Shown here piece by piece: positions 10,743 to 22,188 of a DNA stretch of 64,000 bases. A program made the translations under genes and the position numbers. The first letter of the stretch is position 1. Each line of letters opens with the position of its first letter. Below the pieces are notes generated by a model, which ran no database searches, was not told the origin of the DNA, and saw nothing but the letters and a program-made list of their open reading frames with translations. Source of the DNA: Astragalus membranaceus (Eukaryota; Streptophyta; Magnoliopsida; Fabales; Fabaceae); contig CM076846.1 of the NCBI GenBank assembly GCA_039519185.1, positions 114,536,566 to 114,600,565 on the forward strand, written 5' to 3'.

Positions 10743-11475
10743 TGCAGGTTGGGTTGAATTTGACCAAATCCGATACTCAAACCGATCAATTGTGTTTGGT
10801 TTGGGTTAAGTGTCTGACGTGTACTTTTAACACTAAAAGTCAAACCAAACCAACCCGATCAGCAATGGGTTAGGTTGGGTTCGCAGGTCGCGTAAAAATA
10901 ATGACTTTTAAATTCTAGTGAAAAAAAAGTAATTCAATCAACTCATTTGTGGTACTTGAGCATACAAAAAATATTCGAAAACAATCACTTATGCTTAAAT
11001 CTTTATCCACAATTTGAATCAAGTCCACTGCCAAATAAGCGATTGTTGACCGGGTTAGAAGGTCTCAATTTGAATGAAGATCGTTCAAATTTGATTTAGC
11101 GTTGGTGTGTGTGTATATATATATATATACCATGTCAACAGGTTAGGTTCCTATTGGGCATGCAACAGTGTTAAATCTCTTGAAGGAGAGCTTTGCCACC
11201 CATTGTGGTCCTACCCGGCTCGAGGGATTAGTCTCCGCGGTTACGCACAGATGATACCCGATTTATACAAAAAAAACAAGTTGGCTTCCTAGGTTCGTGG
11301 GCTCAAAATGTCAAATCTGCTACCTGAGCCGAAAACCTTTGGATTTGAATGGGTTGGTTCGGCTTGAACCCGAATTTGATTGGGTTGGGTTAAAATGCGG
11401 GTTGTGTATTGGTTTGAAAGAGTGGGTTTGCAGGTTGACCCGTACCCAGGGATTGATCCACCTTGAAGGAATTGG
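10743..11475. other. GGGTTGGGTT-rich repeat debris with SINE-like insert
   Basis: Two patches rich in GGTTGGGTT and AACCCGA motifs (10741-10880 and 11340-11450) flank a (TG/TA) tract (11105-11130). Between them, about 11138-11285, lies a SINE-like stretch (GGGCATGCAACAGTGTTAAA, CCCGGCTCGAGGGATTAGTC) ending in an A-tail. The SINE call rests on overall appearance and a weak pol III B-box-like motif. Confidence 0.35.
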
Positions 11476-12980
11476 GGGCAAGTGCCCCACTAAAAAAAAA
11501 ATATTTTACTTAGTAATATATATAGTAATTTTGTTTTGACCCCAAAAAAATAGATGTTGTCCCCACATGATAAATTTCTTAAAATAATTGTAGAAATTCA
11601 TAAGAGGTCAATAAAGTAGAGAATTAGTTGCTATTAATTTTTCCTTTTAGCTTTGTAATTTGTAGAAATTTAGGTATTTAATACCAAAAAAAAAAAAATT
11701 TAGGTATTTTAGGATTTTTTTGACATAAAATTATGTGAACTATAAAAACTAATAATATTTTTTGAGAAAATTTTTTAGACTATATTTTTCCTCCAGTAAT
11801 GAAATTTTTGAATTTGTCATTTCCCGTACCCGTGAACACCATTAACTCTCTTCAATTTTCACTCAATCTACGAAAAGTTTTGTTCTAGAAAAATCAAAAA
11901 GCAACTGTTTTGAAATATTTGATTTTTTTGAGATTTCTGAAAAAATCAAAAGACTAGCTTTTCCGGAATTAAGAAAGCTACCCTGGTTTTTCTAGAATGT
12001 TTGACCAACTTTCAGAGTTATAGTAACTACCAAAATCAAAGAAATAGAAAAAGTTGGTTTTTCCGGAAAGCACATATCTTCTAGCAACTAAGCATCCTTG
12101 AATCAAAGAAATTTAAGGTTCCGATGAAATTTAAGCTCATATCTTGCTAACTATACCGCAATTTTTTTAAGACTTCGGAAATCCCAAAAATGGTTTTTCT
12201 GAAATTAAACTTAATCCCAAAAAAAAAATAGTTTTTGGTTTTCTCGGGGCCTTAAAAAAGATTGCAACATTTCAAAAAAAGTTATAAAAATACCAATATA
12301 AATCCATTTGTATTCGGATATAAAATTTATTTTATTTAAAATTTTTAAAAAAGTTATAAAAACACCATTAAAAATTTGTTAAAGAATCAGAACTAATCTA
12401 AAAATTATAAAAAACACCACCGAAAATCTAATAAAATCAAAAGAAGGTTATGCTAATTTTTTTAGATTTTTTGGAGATTATGAAAACTTCAAAAATTTAA
12501 TATAAAATAGTAAACGATGGAATTTGAAATTTTGAGCCCTGAAGTCCCGTGGTACTTGTGTTTAGTGATTTAGCGAGACTATCTAAGAATGACTACATCA
12601 TTTTTTCAATGAATCTAAAAAGCTGTTTGTTGCTTTTATACGAGTCTGAAGAGAGTATGTTTTATGGATCAAGTGTTTTGGGCATTGTCTTTATTTAGTA
12701 CCCATATTTAAAAGTATTATTAAATAAGAATTTTGAGGATTTGTAATGGTAATACTGATTACACTTTTCGATGTTATAACACATAAACATAATTTATTAT
12801 TACTCCATCGGTATCATTTTATCTATTGTTTAAGGTTAAACACGAGTCTTAAGAAAATGATTAGTTATCCTAATTTTTAAGTAAAAACACGTTAGGACTT
12901 TATTACCTAATACTATCAACACATTAGCACTCCCACTTTTCTCAAGTGCAGCAAAACTCTCCTTATTATGATAAATAATA
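11476..12980. other. AT-rich DNA without a recognisable gene
   Basis: Long A/T-rich stretch with many poly-A/T runs. Scattered TTTTTCTAGAATG-like and TTTCCGGAA-like words recur between about 11880 and 12120. I see no coding, RNA or element boundary signal. Confidence 0.4.
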
Positions 12981-13232
12981 TTACTCCGACTTTTCTCGAA
13001 GCTTTTTCACGTTAGTATCTTCTTCGTCGTCTTCCTCTAGAAAATTATTTAAAACAATTTCAGGTTCTACCACTACCGGCACATTAAAATCGAGTTCATT
13101 TAGATCAATTTCAAGTTTTGGTGGCATATTCAAGTCAAGCTCTAATGCTAGCTTATTTTCTTTCCTTACTATAGACTCTAAAATAGATTTGGAATCTACA
13201 CCCACCGAGCCTTCTACTTCGACTAAATGCAT
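12981..13232 (-). other. Acidic ORF of 83 codons, unrecognised
   Basis: Begins MHLVEVEGSVGVDSKS and contains two similar acidic blocks (LELDLNMPPKLEIDLNELDF), then an acidic tail. Codon usage looks plausible for a coding exon in otherwise AT-rich DNA. Acidic DLN-rich stretches occur near the N-terminus of some transposon-derived plant proteins, but I cannot assign a family. It ends just before the hAT-like end at 13242. Confidence 0.25.
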
Positions 13233-13241
13233 TAATTTTAC

Positions 13242-13445
13242 CAGTGGCGGACCCAGGACCCCGGGGTTATAGGGGTGTCAAATTTTTTAAGGCCAGTGTC
13301 AAATGGGTGCAAAACTTGGTCTACTAGTACAATTTAAAATTTTCAGGGAGTTCAAAATTAAAATTTCAGGGGATTTGGGCTATTTATATGGGTGGTAAGT
13401 GCAATTTTTTTTCAGGGGGTTCAACTGAACCCCCTCACTACATTG
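13242..13445 (+). mobile_element. hAT-like terminal fragment (CAGTGGCGGACCCAGGA)
   Basis: Starts CAGTGGCGGACCCAGGA and contains the facing motifs GGGGTGTCAAATTTT and GGTTCAACTGAACCCCC seen in common non-autonomous plant DNA transposons. The right-hand inverted terminus is degraded (CACTACATTGACAAGTG), so no duplication could be confirmed. Confidence 0.45.
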
Positions 13446-14150
13446 ACAAGTGAAATGGGTGGGGAAGTATAAGTATATACTTGGTCAAATCAACAAAAGG
13501 TACGTCTAAATAAACTAAAATTATGACTTCTTAATATATAAGAGTTCAACTTCTCTCAATCTCAAGTACTTATTGTGTCAAGAAAACTCGGGTGTTGTAA
13601 TAATGTCATCCAAATGTAAGTATACGAAATATTATTTGAGAATTATATGGGATATCAAAATCAACAACAATTTTATTGGTTGATTCAGTTTACACATTCA
13701 GTTAATGAAGTGTCGAATTCTGTTAGTGATATACTATTGTGTTGTAACTCATTGACCATCAATTGAATTTTACTAAGCATAAATTTGAACGTTAGTAACC
13801 ATAATTTTTAGGTGTTCAAATATTATCTACTATCTTTACAATTGAGGGCCTAAAAAACATGGTTAATAATATTCAAAATCGTGTTTAATGAAGTTTAGTT
13901 GATGGTTAATGAGGTGTGACACCTTTGTATACTCATTAACCGAATTCAACACTCCATTAACTACATGTGTGAACTACATCTAACTAGCAAATTTGATGTC
14001 GATTTTTTATGTCTCAATTTGAGTTCAAGTAACACTATTGATAAGTGTATAACTAAAATCATAATAAATATATGAGGAGTACTACCAACATGTATGTGGA
14101 GTGGGGAAGGATAGTTTTTTTAAATAGGGTATTGTTGAAAATTTAGAGGG
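13446..14150. other. AT-rich intergenic sequence
   Basis: No gene or element recognised. Several GTTAATGA/TCATTAAC-like words occur between 13690 and 13970. It forms the left flank of the hAT element. Confidence 0.4.
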
Positions 14151-14819
14151 GATGAAGTTAGAGCTTGCAAAAATGGGCCGGTCCCGCTGGGTCGGGCCGG
14201 GCTAGCCCGCAAAAATCTAGGGCTTGGGCCTAAGAAGTTGAGTCCATTTTTACATCCAGGCTTTTTAGCCCAGCCCAGAAAAGTCCGAGCCCACACTGGG
14301 CTAGCCCGAAAGCCTACAAATTAAAATAATAGAGCTTGCTCACACTTTTCCATGTCATGATGCCTAAGTAGTTTACATAAGAGACATGAATATTTAGGTA
14401 AATTACACTTAATCCATCTATAAGGGGGAGCTTTTTTGTAGTGTTTAGAGTTGCTGCTTTACTAACATGTTATTGACTCCCTGTATGGTAGTTTTGGGAG
14501 TTTCTTTATCATTAGTTGCCAATTTTATTCACGAAAGGAATTGGTGCTTCTTGATTCTCTGCCATGATGGGAGCACTTTATTCCTTAATTACAAACACAT
14601 TATGTCTCTACAGTACCTCTCTCCACATGATAATAAAAGGTATATGGAGTATAATAAATCGACAACATTTCCTTCTTAACATGATATATGCATAAATAAG
14701 AGGATATGAAGTGAACCACCGTTGCATTCTTAATCTCATCCATGCTGATGCTTGGGTTATAACCAAGTCCCAGAACATGCCATGACTTATCCAATGGCTT
14801 TGCTGCTTAGTAATCGTGG

Positions 14820-15215
14820 AAAAACGACATTTAGCGTCGGTTAAATTGGACATTTAGCGTCGGTTATCGCCCGACGCTAAATCGCCCGATGCTAAATGTA
14901 TGACATTTAGCATCGGTTATTTAACCGACGCTAAATGTCACATTTAGCACCGGGTGTTCATATAACCGATGCTAAATGTCACATTAAAAACTATTTGAGA
15001 TGTCTAAAAATGACATTTAGCATCGGTTGTTTGAAACAACTGATGCTAAATGTCCTGAAAATGACATTTAGCATCGGTTGTTTCAAATAACCGATGCTAA
15101 ATGTCAAAAATAGACATTTAGCATCGGTTGTTTTAAACAACCGATGCTAAATGTCTAATTTTAAAAAAATAGACATTTAGCATCGGCTGTTTAAAACAAC
15201 TGATGCTAAATGTCT
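14820..15215. repeat. CACTA 1 left subterminal repeat array
   Basis: Repeated pairs of GACATTTAGCATCGG and CCGATGCTAAATGTC separated by 6-15 bases. Each pair forms a potential hairpin. The outermost copies read GCGTCGG instead of GCATCGG. Confidence 0.9.
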
Positions 15216-15669
15216 ATTTTTTAATTGGAAGCTGACAATTTTGTCTTTGTAGCAGTACACTTACAACATCAACTTACAATTCATTTAATTTCAAACATGC
15301 CTCACAAACATCACTTACAACATCAATTCATACAAGCTTTAAGCCATTCATTCAATATGAGATAATTTCTCAAATATTCACATAACAACCACCGCTTCAA
15401 CAACTCTTAAACATTCAATTTCTAGAATACAACAACTCTTAAAAATTGAAATTAAACTTAGAGGGAACTATGAAAGTAATTTGCTAAACCTTCTCATCCA
15501 TAGCCACTAACTGGTCATCTGCATCAATATATCCTGGACATCAGAATCAGCCTGCAAATAAGAATAAACTATATCAATTAGCAGATGAAATATATCATTA
15601 TCCAATATATAAATGAACCTTTCAAGCCACGATTTGCAAGGTCTAAATGAACCAAAATGTTTAACTTAC

Positions 15670-15822
15670 CAAGCTCAGAAGGTATTCCACCTTCAAATTG
15701 ATTGAAGTATCCCAAGTAAAGATGTGCCAAGTTAGTCAATTTCCAATCTCCCTTGGTAAGACACCACTCAAATCATTTCCTGCAAGAGACAGAAAGTTAA
15801 GCTGCATCATTTCCTGAGGTGT
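15670..15822 (-). pseudogene. BAM-like LRR receptor kinase fragment (captured)
   Basis: BAM/CLV1-class receptor kinases perceive CLE peptides at the plasma membrane. The minus strand encodes LNFLSLAGNDLSGVLPREIG, then after a one-base loss TNLAHLYLGYFNQFEGGIP and SELG at a GT donor. LYLGYxNxFxGGIPxE is diagnostic for the BAM/CLV1 LRR subfamily. Only about 50 residues of the ectodomain are present. It is joined directly, in the same frame, to the PPDK fragment upstream (15823-15945). The internal frameshift shows it cannot yield a normal product. Confidence 0.75.
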
Positions 15823-15945
15823 GCCGATAAGTGGAACCATTATCTCTGGAAGAACTGTAACACTGTGACTACTCACTGAAACAACAGCTTGGAAGACTGG
15901 ACGAGCCTGCATCTCAGGTAGTTCTGGACCAAAATGTCTTGACCT
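15823..15945 (-). pseudogene. Pyruvate, phosphate dikinase fragment (captured)
   Basis: PPDK converts pyruvate to phosphoenolpyruvate in plastids and cytosol. The minus strand encodes PELPEMQARPVFQAVVSVSS and VTVLPEIMVPLIGTPQE. These match the C-terminal PEP-binding domain motifs PELTEMQxRAIFQA and PEIMVPLVGTPQEL. The frame is open and continues without a stop into the BAM-like LRR fragment, forming a chimeric open stretch. Roughly 40 residues of an enzyme of about 870-950 are present, so it is non-functional as PPDK. Confidence 0.75.
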
Positions 15946-15984
15946 TACAATTTAAAATACTATATGCATTAAAATATATCTTAC

Positions 15985-16271
15985 CTTATATAATTTCCAC
16001 AAGCTGGTCTACTCTACTTTCACCAGGAAAGAGTGGCTGGCAAGAATAGAAATTCATTATTAGCTTTGGCACATATGAATTTAGGTACAAGAATCAGACA
16101 TATTTAAAGAAGCTAGATACCTGGCCAAGCAATAATTCACCAAGTACACAACCAGCTGACCAGATGTCTGGATTCTGCATGTCTGACAAAGAGCTATTTT
16201 GTTCAATATTAACTTCCTTGTCACCTTCAGTGGATGTGGCCTGAGCTGAACCGTTAGGAGATCTCTTTTCA
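15985..16271 (-). pseudogene. GSK3/SHAGGY-like kinase fragment, two exons (captured)
   Basis: Plant GSK3/shaggy kinases act in brassinosteroid and other signalling. Exon A (16271-16121) ends NPDIWSAGCVLGELLLGQ at a GT donor (kinase subdomain IX). Exon B (about 16027-15985) encodes PLFPGESRVDQLVEII, the next segment in this family. The first part of exon A (EKRSPNGSAQATSTEGDKEV, then NIEQNSSLSDMQ) is not GSK3-like and comes from an unidentified source fused in frame. The ATP-binding site and catalytic loop are absent. Same strand as the other captured pieces. Confidence 0.78.
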
Positions 16272-16339
16272 CTGCATCAAATTGGAACATTTTAGCAGAT
16301 ATTTGCAACAGGATACGAATCTGTTTCCTATAGATATTT

Positions 16340-16535
16340 CTACTTGGATAATGTTTCACTGAAGGATAATTCTCCTTGAGGGGCAAACATAATTGAAGTA
16401 AATGATGCTGCAGCAGCAGGATGCCTCGTGGTTTCGATTATGCGAGAAAAAACATTATCTACATTTGTTGAATGATCTGCATAAACCTGATTAAGTATCT
16501 CAGCTATACTTTTAGGATCACTGATTTTCTCCCAC
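16340..16535 (-). pseudogene. CLD1-like alpha/beta hydrolase exon fragment (captured)
   Basis: From a TTTAG acceptor the minus strand encodes WEKISDPKSIAEILNQVYAD, then VDNVFSRIIETTRHPAAAAS and MFAPQGELSFSETLSK, then a TAG at 16340-16342. TxHPAAAASFxSIMFAPxGELSFxExLS is characteristic of plastid alpha/beta hydrolases of the chlorophyll dephytylase (CLD1) group. Catalytic Ser, Asp and His lie in other exons that are absent. Exact subfamily is from memory. Confidence 0.65.
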
Positions 16536-16721
16536 CTAAAGGAAACAAGTTAATAAGAATCGGGTTAATGGAAGAGATGTGATTGAATACTTCACTACTG
16601 TCAACAAAGTCTGTATAATAGAAATGTACAAATTCAAAAGTTCATAACTAAAATATTGAAAACATGTCAGCAACAAAGACAGAAATAAAGTAATGAATAC
16701 AAATAAAGCCATACTTACAAC

Positions 16722-16895
16722 AACTCTGTAAGTCTCTTTATGTTTGGAGGTAAAGGAAATGTTCCAGACCAGGGAAATATATTAATTTATTTCTCCTCAA
16801 ATGCCAATCAATGTAACATCATAATTTTCTCAAACACTTACAGTTCTTGTAGGGTGGCAATATCACCAAAGACAAGACTAGAATAATACAAATTT
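16722..16895 (-). pseudogene. Possible LRR-type exon scraps
   Basis: Two short minus-strand stretches, VFGDIATLQEL (about 16855-16890) and WSGTFPLPPNIKRLTELL (about 16724-16775), resemble leucine-rich repeat exons of plant LRR kinases. Each ends at a GT-like donor. Too short to assign; probably another captured fragment in the same CACTA element. Confidence 0.35.
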
Positions 16896-18100
16896 GCTAT
16901 TGCCCTACAAATTTTGACAAAAATAATACAAGCCATATAATTAGTCTATAAAATAAAGCCATTTCAATAACATTCTTCTTTCAGTATCAACCATCAAGTA
17001 AGAAATGATAAAGTTTCTTACAATGAAAACATAAGACAAGTTACCAATTGAAACTATAGAGACAAAAAGAACAATGAACAATCAAAGTAGATATAAATTT
17101 TCATAGAAACATTAACAAGGCAACAGTGACTATACCTGTTGTCCAGAATAACCAAGGCAACAGTGAGTATATGTAGTAAAGAGAAGGAAAACGAAGGCAA
17201 CAATTCACAAGGGTGAAAGATTTACCTTCATTTCAAGACTCTAAGCAAACTTCTCTGTTGTCCAGAATCTGTAAACAAGAAAACCAAGTTAGGGTTTTCG
17301 AAATCATCACATTCACTGTACCAACAGAAAACCTAAGAGTCTTAGGGTCCAAAACAGAAACAAATCAAAGAAATGACTAAGAGAAGTGATTTCTTACCTT
17401 CGTAGGCCTTCATTTAGGGTTACGAACAAAAGGAACACAACACTCGTGCACATACACAAGAAAGAAACACAGAGAGAGTCTAGAAGTCCAGGGTTACAAA
17501 ATAAGGAAGAAATCAAAGTAAAAACAAAGGGGGTTTTTTACGATTACCTGTTGAGATCATTACTGGTAGCAAAACTGAAGCTATTTCAAGCTTTAAACCT
17601 GCAAGATCATCATCAATCAGTAACCATAGCAGTTAGGAGTATCACGGTGGTGGCTGAAGGCGATGAACTAGTGACGGGAGGTGTGAAGATGCGCACACGT
17701 AGAACTAGTGAGAGAGCAAGAGCATCGGGTGAGAGAAGAGGGAGTTGAGAAGAGCGCTTAACGTTCAGATCTAGATCGGGTGAAAGAAGAGGGAGCTCAA
17801 AGAATATGAGAGAAGGTGAAGTGTTTTGGAAAAAAGAATGCGAAGAGTAGTGTATGCGATGGAAGAATTGAAAAAAATAAAACATGACATTTAGTATCGG
17901 GTGTTTAAACACCCGACGCTAAAAGTCTAACGCATATACTTTTAGCATCGGTTGTTTAAACACCCGATGCTAAAAGTAGGCGCGAAAATTGAAATCTTCC
18001 ATTTAATTGCAAAATTGCCACCGCGTCTACAATTAGCATCGGGTGTTTAAACAACCGATGCTAAATGATGTTTTTTAAAGTCAATTTTCCACTAGTGAAT

Positions 18101-21100
18101 TGTCATACCCCAATTTTGTCCGGCCTAGGTCAAAATCCTAATTTTCCACAAAAATAAATAAATTGATGAGTGAGGAGAATTATGCATTGCATTTTTGAGT
18201 CCTGAAAGTCATTCCAGAGCTTTTAAAATCATTTTTAGAGTTGAAATACACTTCCTGGATAAATTAGGGTTTTAGGGTCAAAAAGGGCATTTTGGTCATT
18301 TCACAACAAAAACGGTTTTTCATCACAAATCACTGGGTAATCATCAGGGGAATTATTTGAGGAAGAATGTGTTTAATTAGATTTTATTTTTTTTACTTTA
18401 TGCGCATGAATGTTATTTATTCGCATAAAAACTCAAATTTAAAGGAAAGGGTAAAATGGAAATTTCCCTCAAGGTGAGGTATCAAATCAATTTTGGGAAT
18501 GGTGATATCATGGAATTTTGGGCCCAATGATTGATTCCTAGGATGAAGCCCAAAATGGTAAGATTTTTATGGAATAATCAAGAAAAAGAATAATCAAAAA
18601 AGGAAGAGATAATGTTGTGCACATGGGGAACAAATAGTACAATTGCCAACTTGCAAAAGTTGGCAAATTCTCACTCTCTCTCCCTTGTTAAAACCGTCAG
18701 CCCTCTCTCCCCATTCCCTCTCCATTTTGTGTTTTCTCTCCACCCTCAATCCATGTGATAAGTGATCTCAACCCTCCATTCAAAATCAAAGTTCAATCCT
18801 AGAGCACATCTCAAGAACAATGACCAAAATGACCTCTTTGCTTGGTGCCCAAGTTCAATTATTTATTTCCATTTTATTTTCAGCTGAATATTAATTCCCT
18901 TTTATTGCTTGATTACCATTTTAACCCTAGCCCTTCACCAATCCTATAAATACCCTCTCATTTCCACACTTCACATCTTTTTTTTGCTCATTCTCTCCTA
19001 CACCAAACCTAGCACACAACTCTCTCCTCTCCTTCCCTCTCCTTGGCCGAACACCCCCTCTCCTCCTCCTCCCTCCATCTTTTTGTTTTCCTTCGCCCAA
19101 ACACTACCATTTCACCAAAAACCCAATCCTCCTTCACATACTTCCTCCAATTTCTCACCCAAAATTCAAGCATCATCATCTAGTGGTTTGGATCATCAAA
19201 TTTGCGTGAGGATCTTCTTGGGTTCCTTGAAGATTTGTTGATTTGCTCTAGTTTCTTTCTTCAATCTTACTTCCTAGCTTGGAGTTGAGGTATATTCCTA
19301 AAACCCTCGCATCATCTTCAAAATTTTAGCATCCAAAATGTAGATCATAGGTTAATTTCGCATAATCATCATCATCTTTGCCTTTTATTTGTTTAAAGTT
19401 GAATTGATTGTTGTTGTTGAATGAGAGGTGTGTTTCAAGCATTTTGACAAACACTTAAGGAGGTTTGGGTGTTTGAAATGCATCTCTCACTTGGAATAAA
19501 TGGTGTGCTTGTGCATATTTCTTGTTTGCTTGCATGTTCATGAATAAATTGTTGCTTATGGCTATTTTCATTTCGCATGTTAGGAAGAAATTAGAGTTTA
19601 TATGATTTTGTTGCACTTCCTTGCTTAATCATGTGAATCCTTGCAAAAATGGATCTAAGTTGCTTTGTGTTAATTTTTGTGTTCTTTTTATTAAATAAAA
19701 TGTGGACCTATGTTTCCTTTGGTTCGCATACTTATGATTAAAAGTATTTTCAAGTTGATTTTGTTGTTGTTCTTTGCTTGATGATGTTTAATCTTGTTGT
19801 TAGTATTTCATTTTAGTGTTAAAGGTTATTTTTGTTGTTGGTTGATGATCTAGCAATATGATTCCCACTAGTGCCTAGTGCACATTGATCTAAGTGGTGA
19901 AGATTGCTAGAAAGGACTCAATTTAGTTTATGTGTTCACTTATCCTTATGTCTTAGTTTGCTTATTGTAAATTGTTGATGATAGGCAAGTTGATTCTCAC
20001 TAGTGCCTAGTGCACTTTTCTCAAAGTGAGAGGATTGCTCTATGTGACTCAACTTAGTTGTGTGTTTATTTAATCGTTGTATTTTAATTTTCTTATTGTT
20101 AGTGGTTGATGATAGGCAAGTTGATTCTCACTAGTGCCTAGTGCACTTTTCTCAAAGTGGGAGGATTGCTCTATGTTATTCAACTTAGTAGTGTGTTTAT
20201 TTAATCTTTGTATTTTAATTTGCTTATTGTTAGTGGTTGATGATAGGCAGTTGATTTTCACTAATGCCTAGGGCACTTTGATTCAAGTGAGAAGATTGCT
20301 CTATGTGATTCAACTTGGTTTTAATGTTCATTTACTTGTTCTTATACTCTAGTTTGATCATTGTTTATTGTTGATGATAAATCACATGACTCCCACTTAT
20401 GCCTAGTGCATCATGTTCTAAGTGGTGAAGATGGTTTTAGATGATTCAACCTTCCCCTTTTAATTTCTTAATGAATAAAAGATGAGATAGTTAGGTTTAT
20501 GGTTTAGGGTTCGTGGGGTATTGCAAGGGATAGGTTACCCAAAACCTTGATGCCCCCTCCTCTTTGATCGTGTTATTAACCTTTGGGCATTTGTTCATAT
20601 TATTGATTGCAAAGGATAGGCTTACCCTAGTCTTGATGCAATTCCTTTTGTTCATGTTATTGAGAAATCATTGCCCACATGTTCATTAGCTTAACTAAGA
20701 TCATTCTATGCCTGTGATCAATTGTTTAATTGCTCTTGATGCAACTTAAATGTCTTGATTTAATTGTGTGCCATCCTCTCCACTTGTATGACCTCCTAAT
20801 GAAGACGTAAGCCTACTTGCTTGTTGTAGCATAGAGTCATTAGGGTAAATACACTCTTTCTTACACACACACACACATTTGTCTTGAGAACTTTACTTTG
20901 CATCCTTGACATTTGAATCTTTGATTGTATTGGCATGTTTAGTCTTAGTTGAAGTTCAACAAACACGTGATTGCTCGATTAACGAATGTGCTTGAACTTT
21001 ATAACCAATCTTTGATAATAACTTCACTCTTTCCCAAAAACCTCTCAAACTCTTTTCTAACCAATGCAAGTTATTAGTGACTATCACCCAAAGCCTTTGC

Positions 21101-22167
21101 TTGTTTGATTGTCATGAACGCTATCAAGAGTTATTAGTAATGATCACTCAAAGTCTTTGCTTGCTTGGTCATTATGAAAGCTTTTCCTTTTTCCAAACCC
21201 ATTCAAAAGCATTTTCATTTTCAAGTTAGAACTACGTCGCTTTGATTCCCATTTGGGATACGTAGGAGCGAGCCACAATCTTGTCTAGCGCAACCATAAA
21301 AATTAGCATTTGCATAACAAAAGAAAAGAGTTATTTTCATAACACAAAAAAGAATCACTTTTGCAAACCAAGATCATTTTCAGAACAGAAACATTCTCCT
21401 TTCAAGAATCATTTTCAAACCCATTGTCGCTAGTGGCTAATTAGAACCTTTGTTCGTCTAGCCATTGGTAGCAATGTCTTTTTCCCAAAAGAACAACAAG
21501 CGATGATCACTCATAACCTTTGTTAGTTTGATCATTCGTGCCAATCAATCTCTTTCGAAAACCACTTTCAAAAGAGTAAATAAAAAACGAGTTGCTACTA
21601 ACAGTCAATCAGAACCTTTGTTCGTCTGACTGGAGGTGGTGACTCTCATTTTCAAGAGTACTTAGCGGTGATTACCCATAACCTTGGTTAGTTTAATCAT
21701 TCACTAAATGCTCGTCCTATTTCGAAAACTCACTAAAAAGATAAAAGACAAAAACCTTTTCAAAGAAAAAGACAACCAAGAACTACGTAGCTTTGAATTC
21801 TCCATCGCACCGGGAGATACGTAGGAGCGAGAGGCTAACTCTCGTCAAGCGCCAAAAATAAAAATTTTCATTAAGTCTTCTCATTCCCTTTTCAATAAAG
21901 AAGCAAATTTAAGTATTTTCCAAATCAACACTTAAAATCACACGTTTAATTAAAGGTTCCCTTTCGGTAGAAAGGAGGTGTGGGGTGCTAATACCTTCCC
22001 CATGCCTAACCGACCCCCGAACCCACATTTTCCGTTTTCCAAAAGGCCGTTCGCTTTCTAAAAAGGTTTTCCTAATATTTTTCTTAATAAATATTGGTGG
22101 CGACTTCATTGTTTTAAAAAGTTGTAAACGAAGAAAGATCCCCTCAGGGACTTTTTCGGGCGCAACA
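18101..22167 (+). repeat. Ogre-like 5' LTR
   Basis: Starts TGTCATACCCCAATTTTG and ends CTTTTTCGGGCGCAACA. TATA-like and C/T-rich leader sequence occurs around 18940-19140. Four imperfect units of about 125-130 bp, each containing TTGATGATAGGCAAGTTGAT and CACTAGTGCCTAGTGCAC, occur at 19850-20410. In the last 207 bases I count five differences from the 3' LTR. Confidence 0.9.
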
Positions 22168-22169
22168 GC

Positions 22170-22188
22170 TGGCGACTTCACTGGGGAC
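22170..22188 (+). other. Ogre-like primer binding site
   Basis: TGGCGACTTCACTGGGGAC lies two bases after the LTR. It begins with the TGG complementary to a tRNA CCA end and resembles the arginine-tRNA-type primer sites of Ogre elements. Confidence 0.75.

Larger units (their letters stand above)
14815..18097. mobile_element. CACTA (EnSpm) element 1 carrying host gene fragments
   Basis: The right end reads TTTTCCACTAGTG (to 18097). The left end reads CGTGGAAAAACGAC from 14815, which is the same terminus lacking ACTA. The 3-bp duplication AAT lies at 14812-14814 and 18098-18100. Subterminal arrays of inverted GACATTTAGCATCGGTTGTT units fill 14820-15215 and 17880-18070, as expected of CACTA elements. 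No TNP1/TNP2 transposase is present. The interior (about 15480-17800) holds minus-strand host exon fragments. It inserted in the hAT element and was later hit by the Ogre copy at its right edge. Confidence 0.88.

Noticed and set aside
12261..12500. Possible exon in AT-rich DNA with repeated AAAGTTATAAAAA words
   Set aside because: Only low-complexity repetition; no open frame of useful length.
14820..18070. CRISPR-like array of regularly spaced repeats
   Set aside because: Repeats are inverted pairs in CACTA subterminal arrays of a plant genome, with no spacer regularity or cas genes.
18909..19241. Proline/serine-rich ORF
   Set aside because: It falls in the C/T-rich leader part of the Ogre LTR and has no counterpart as a protein.
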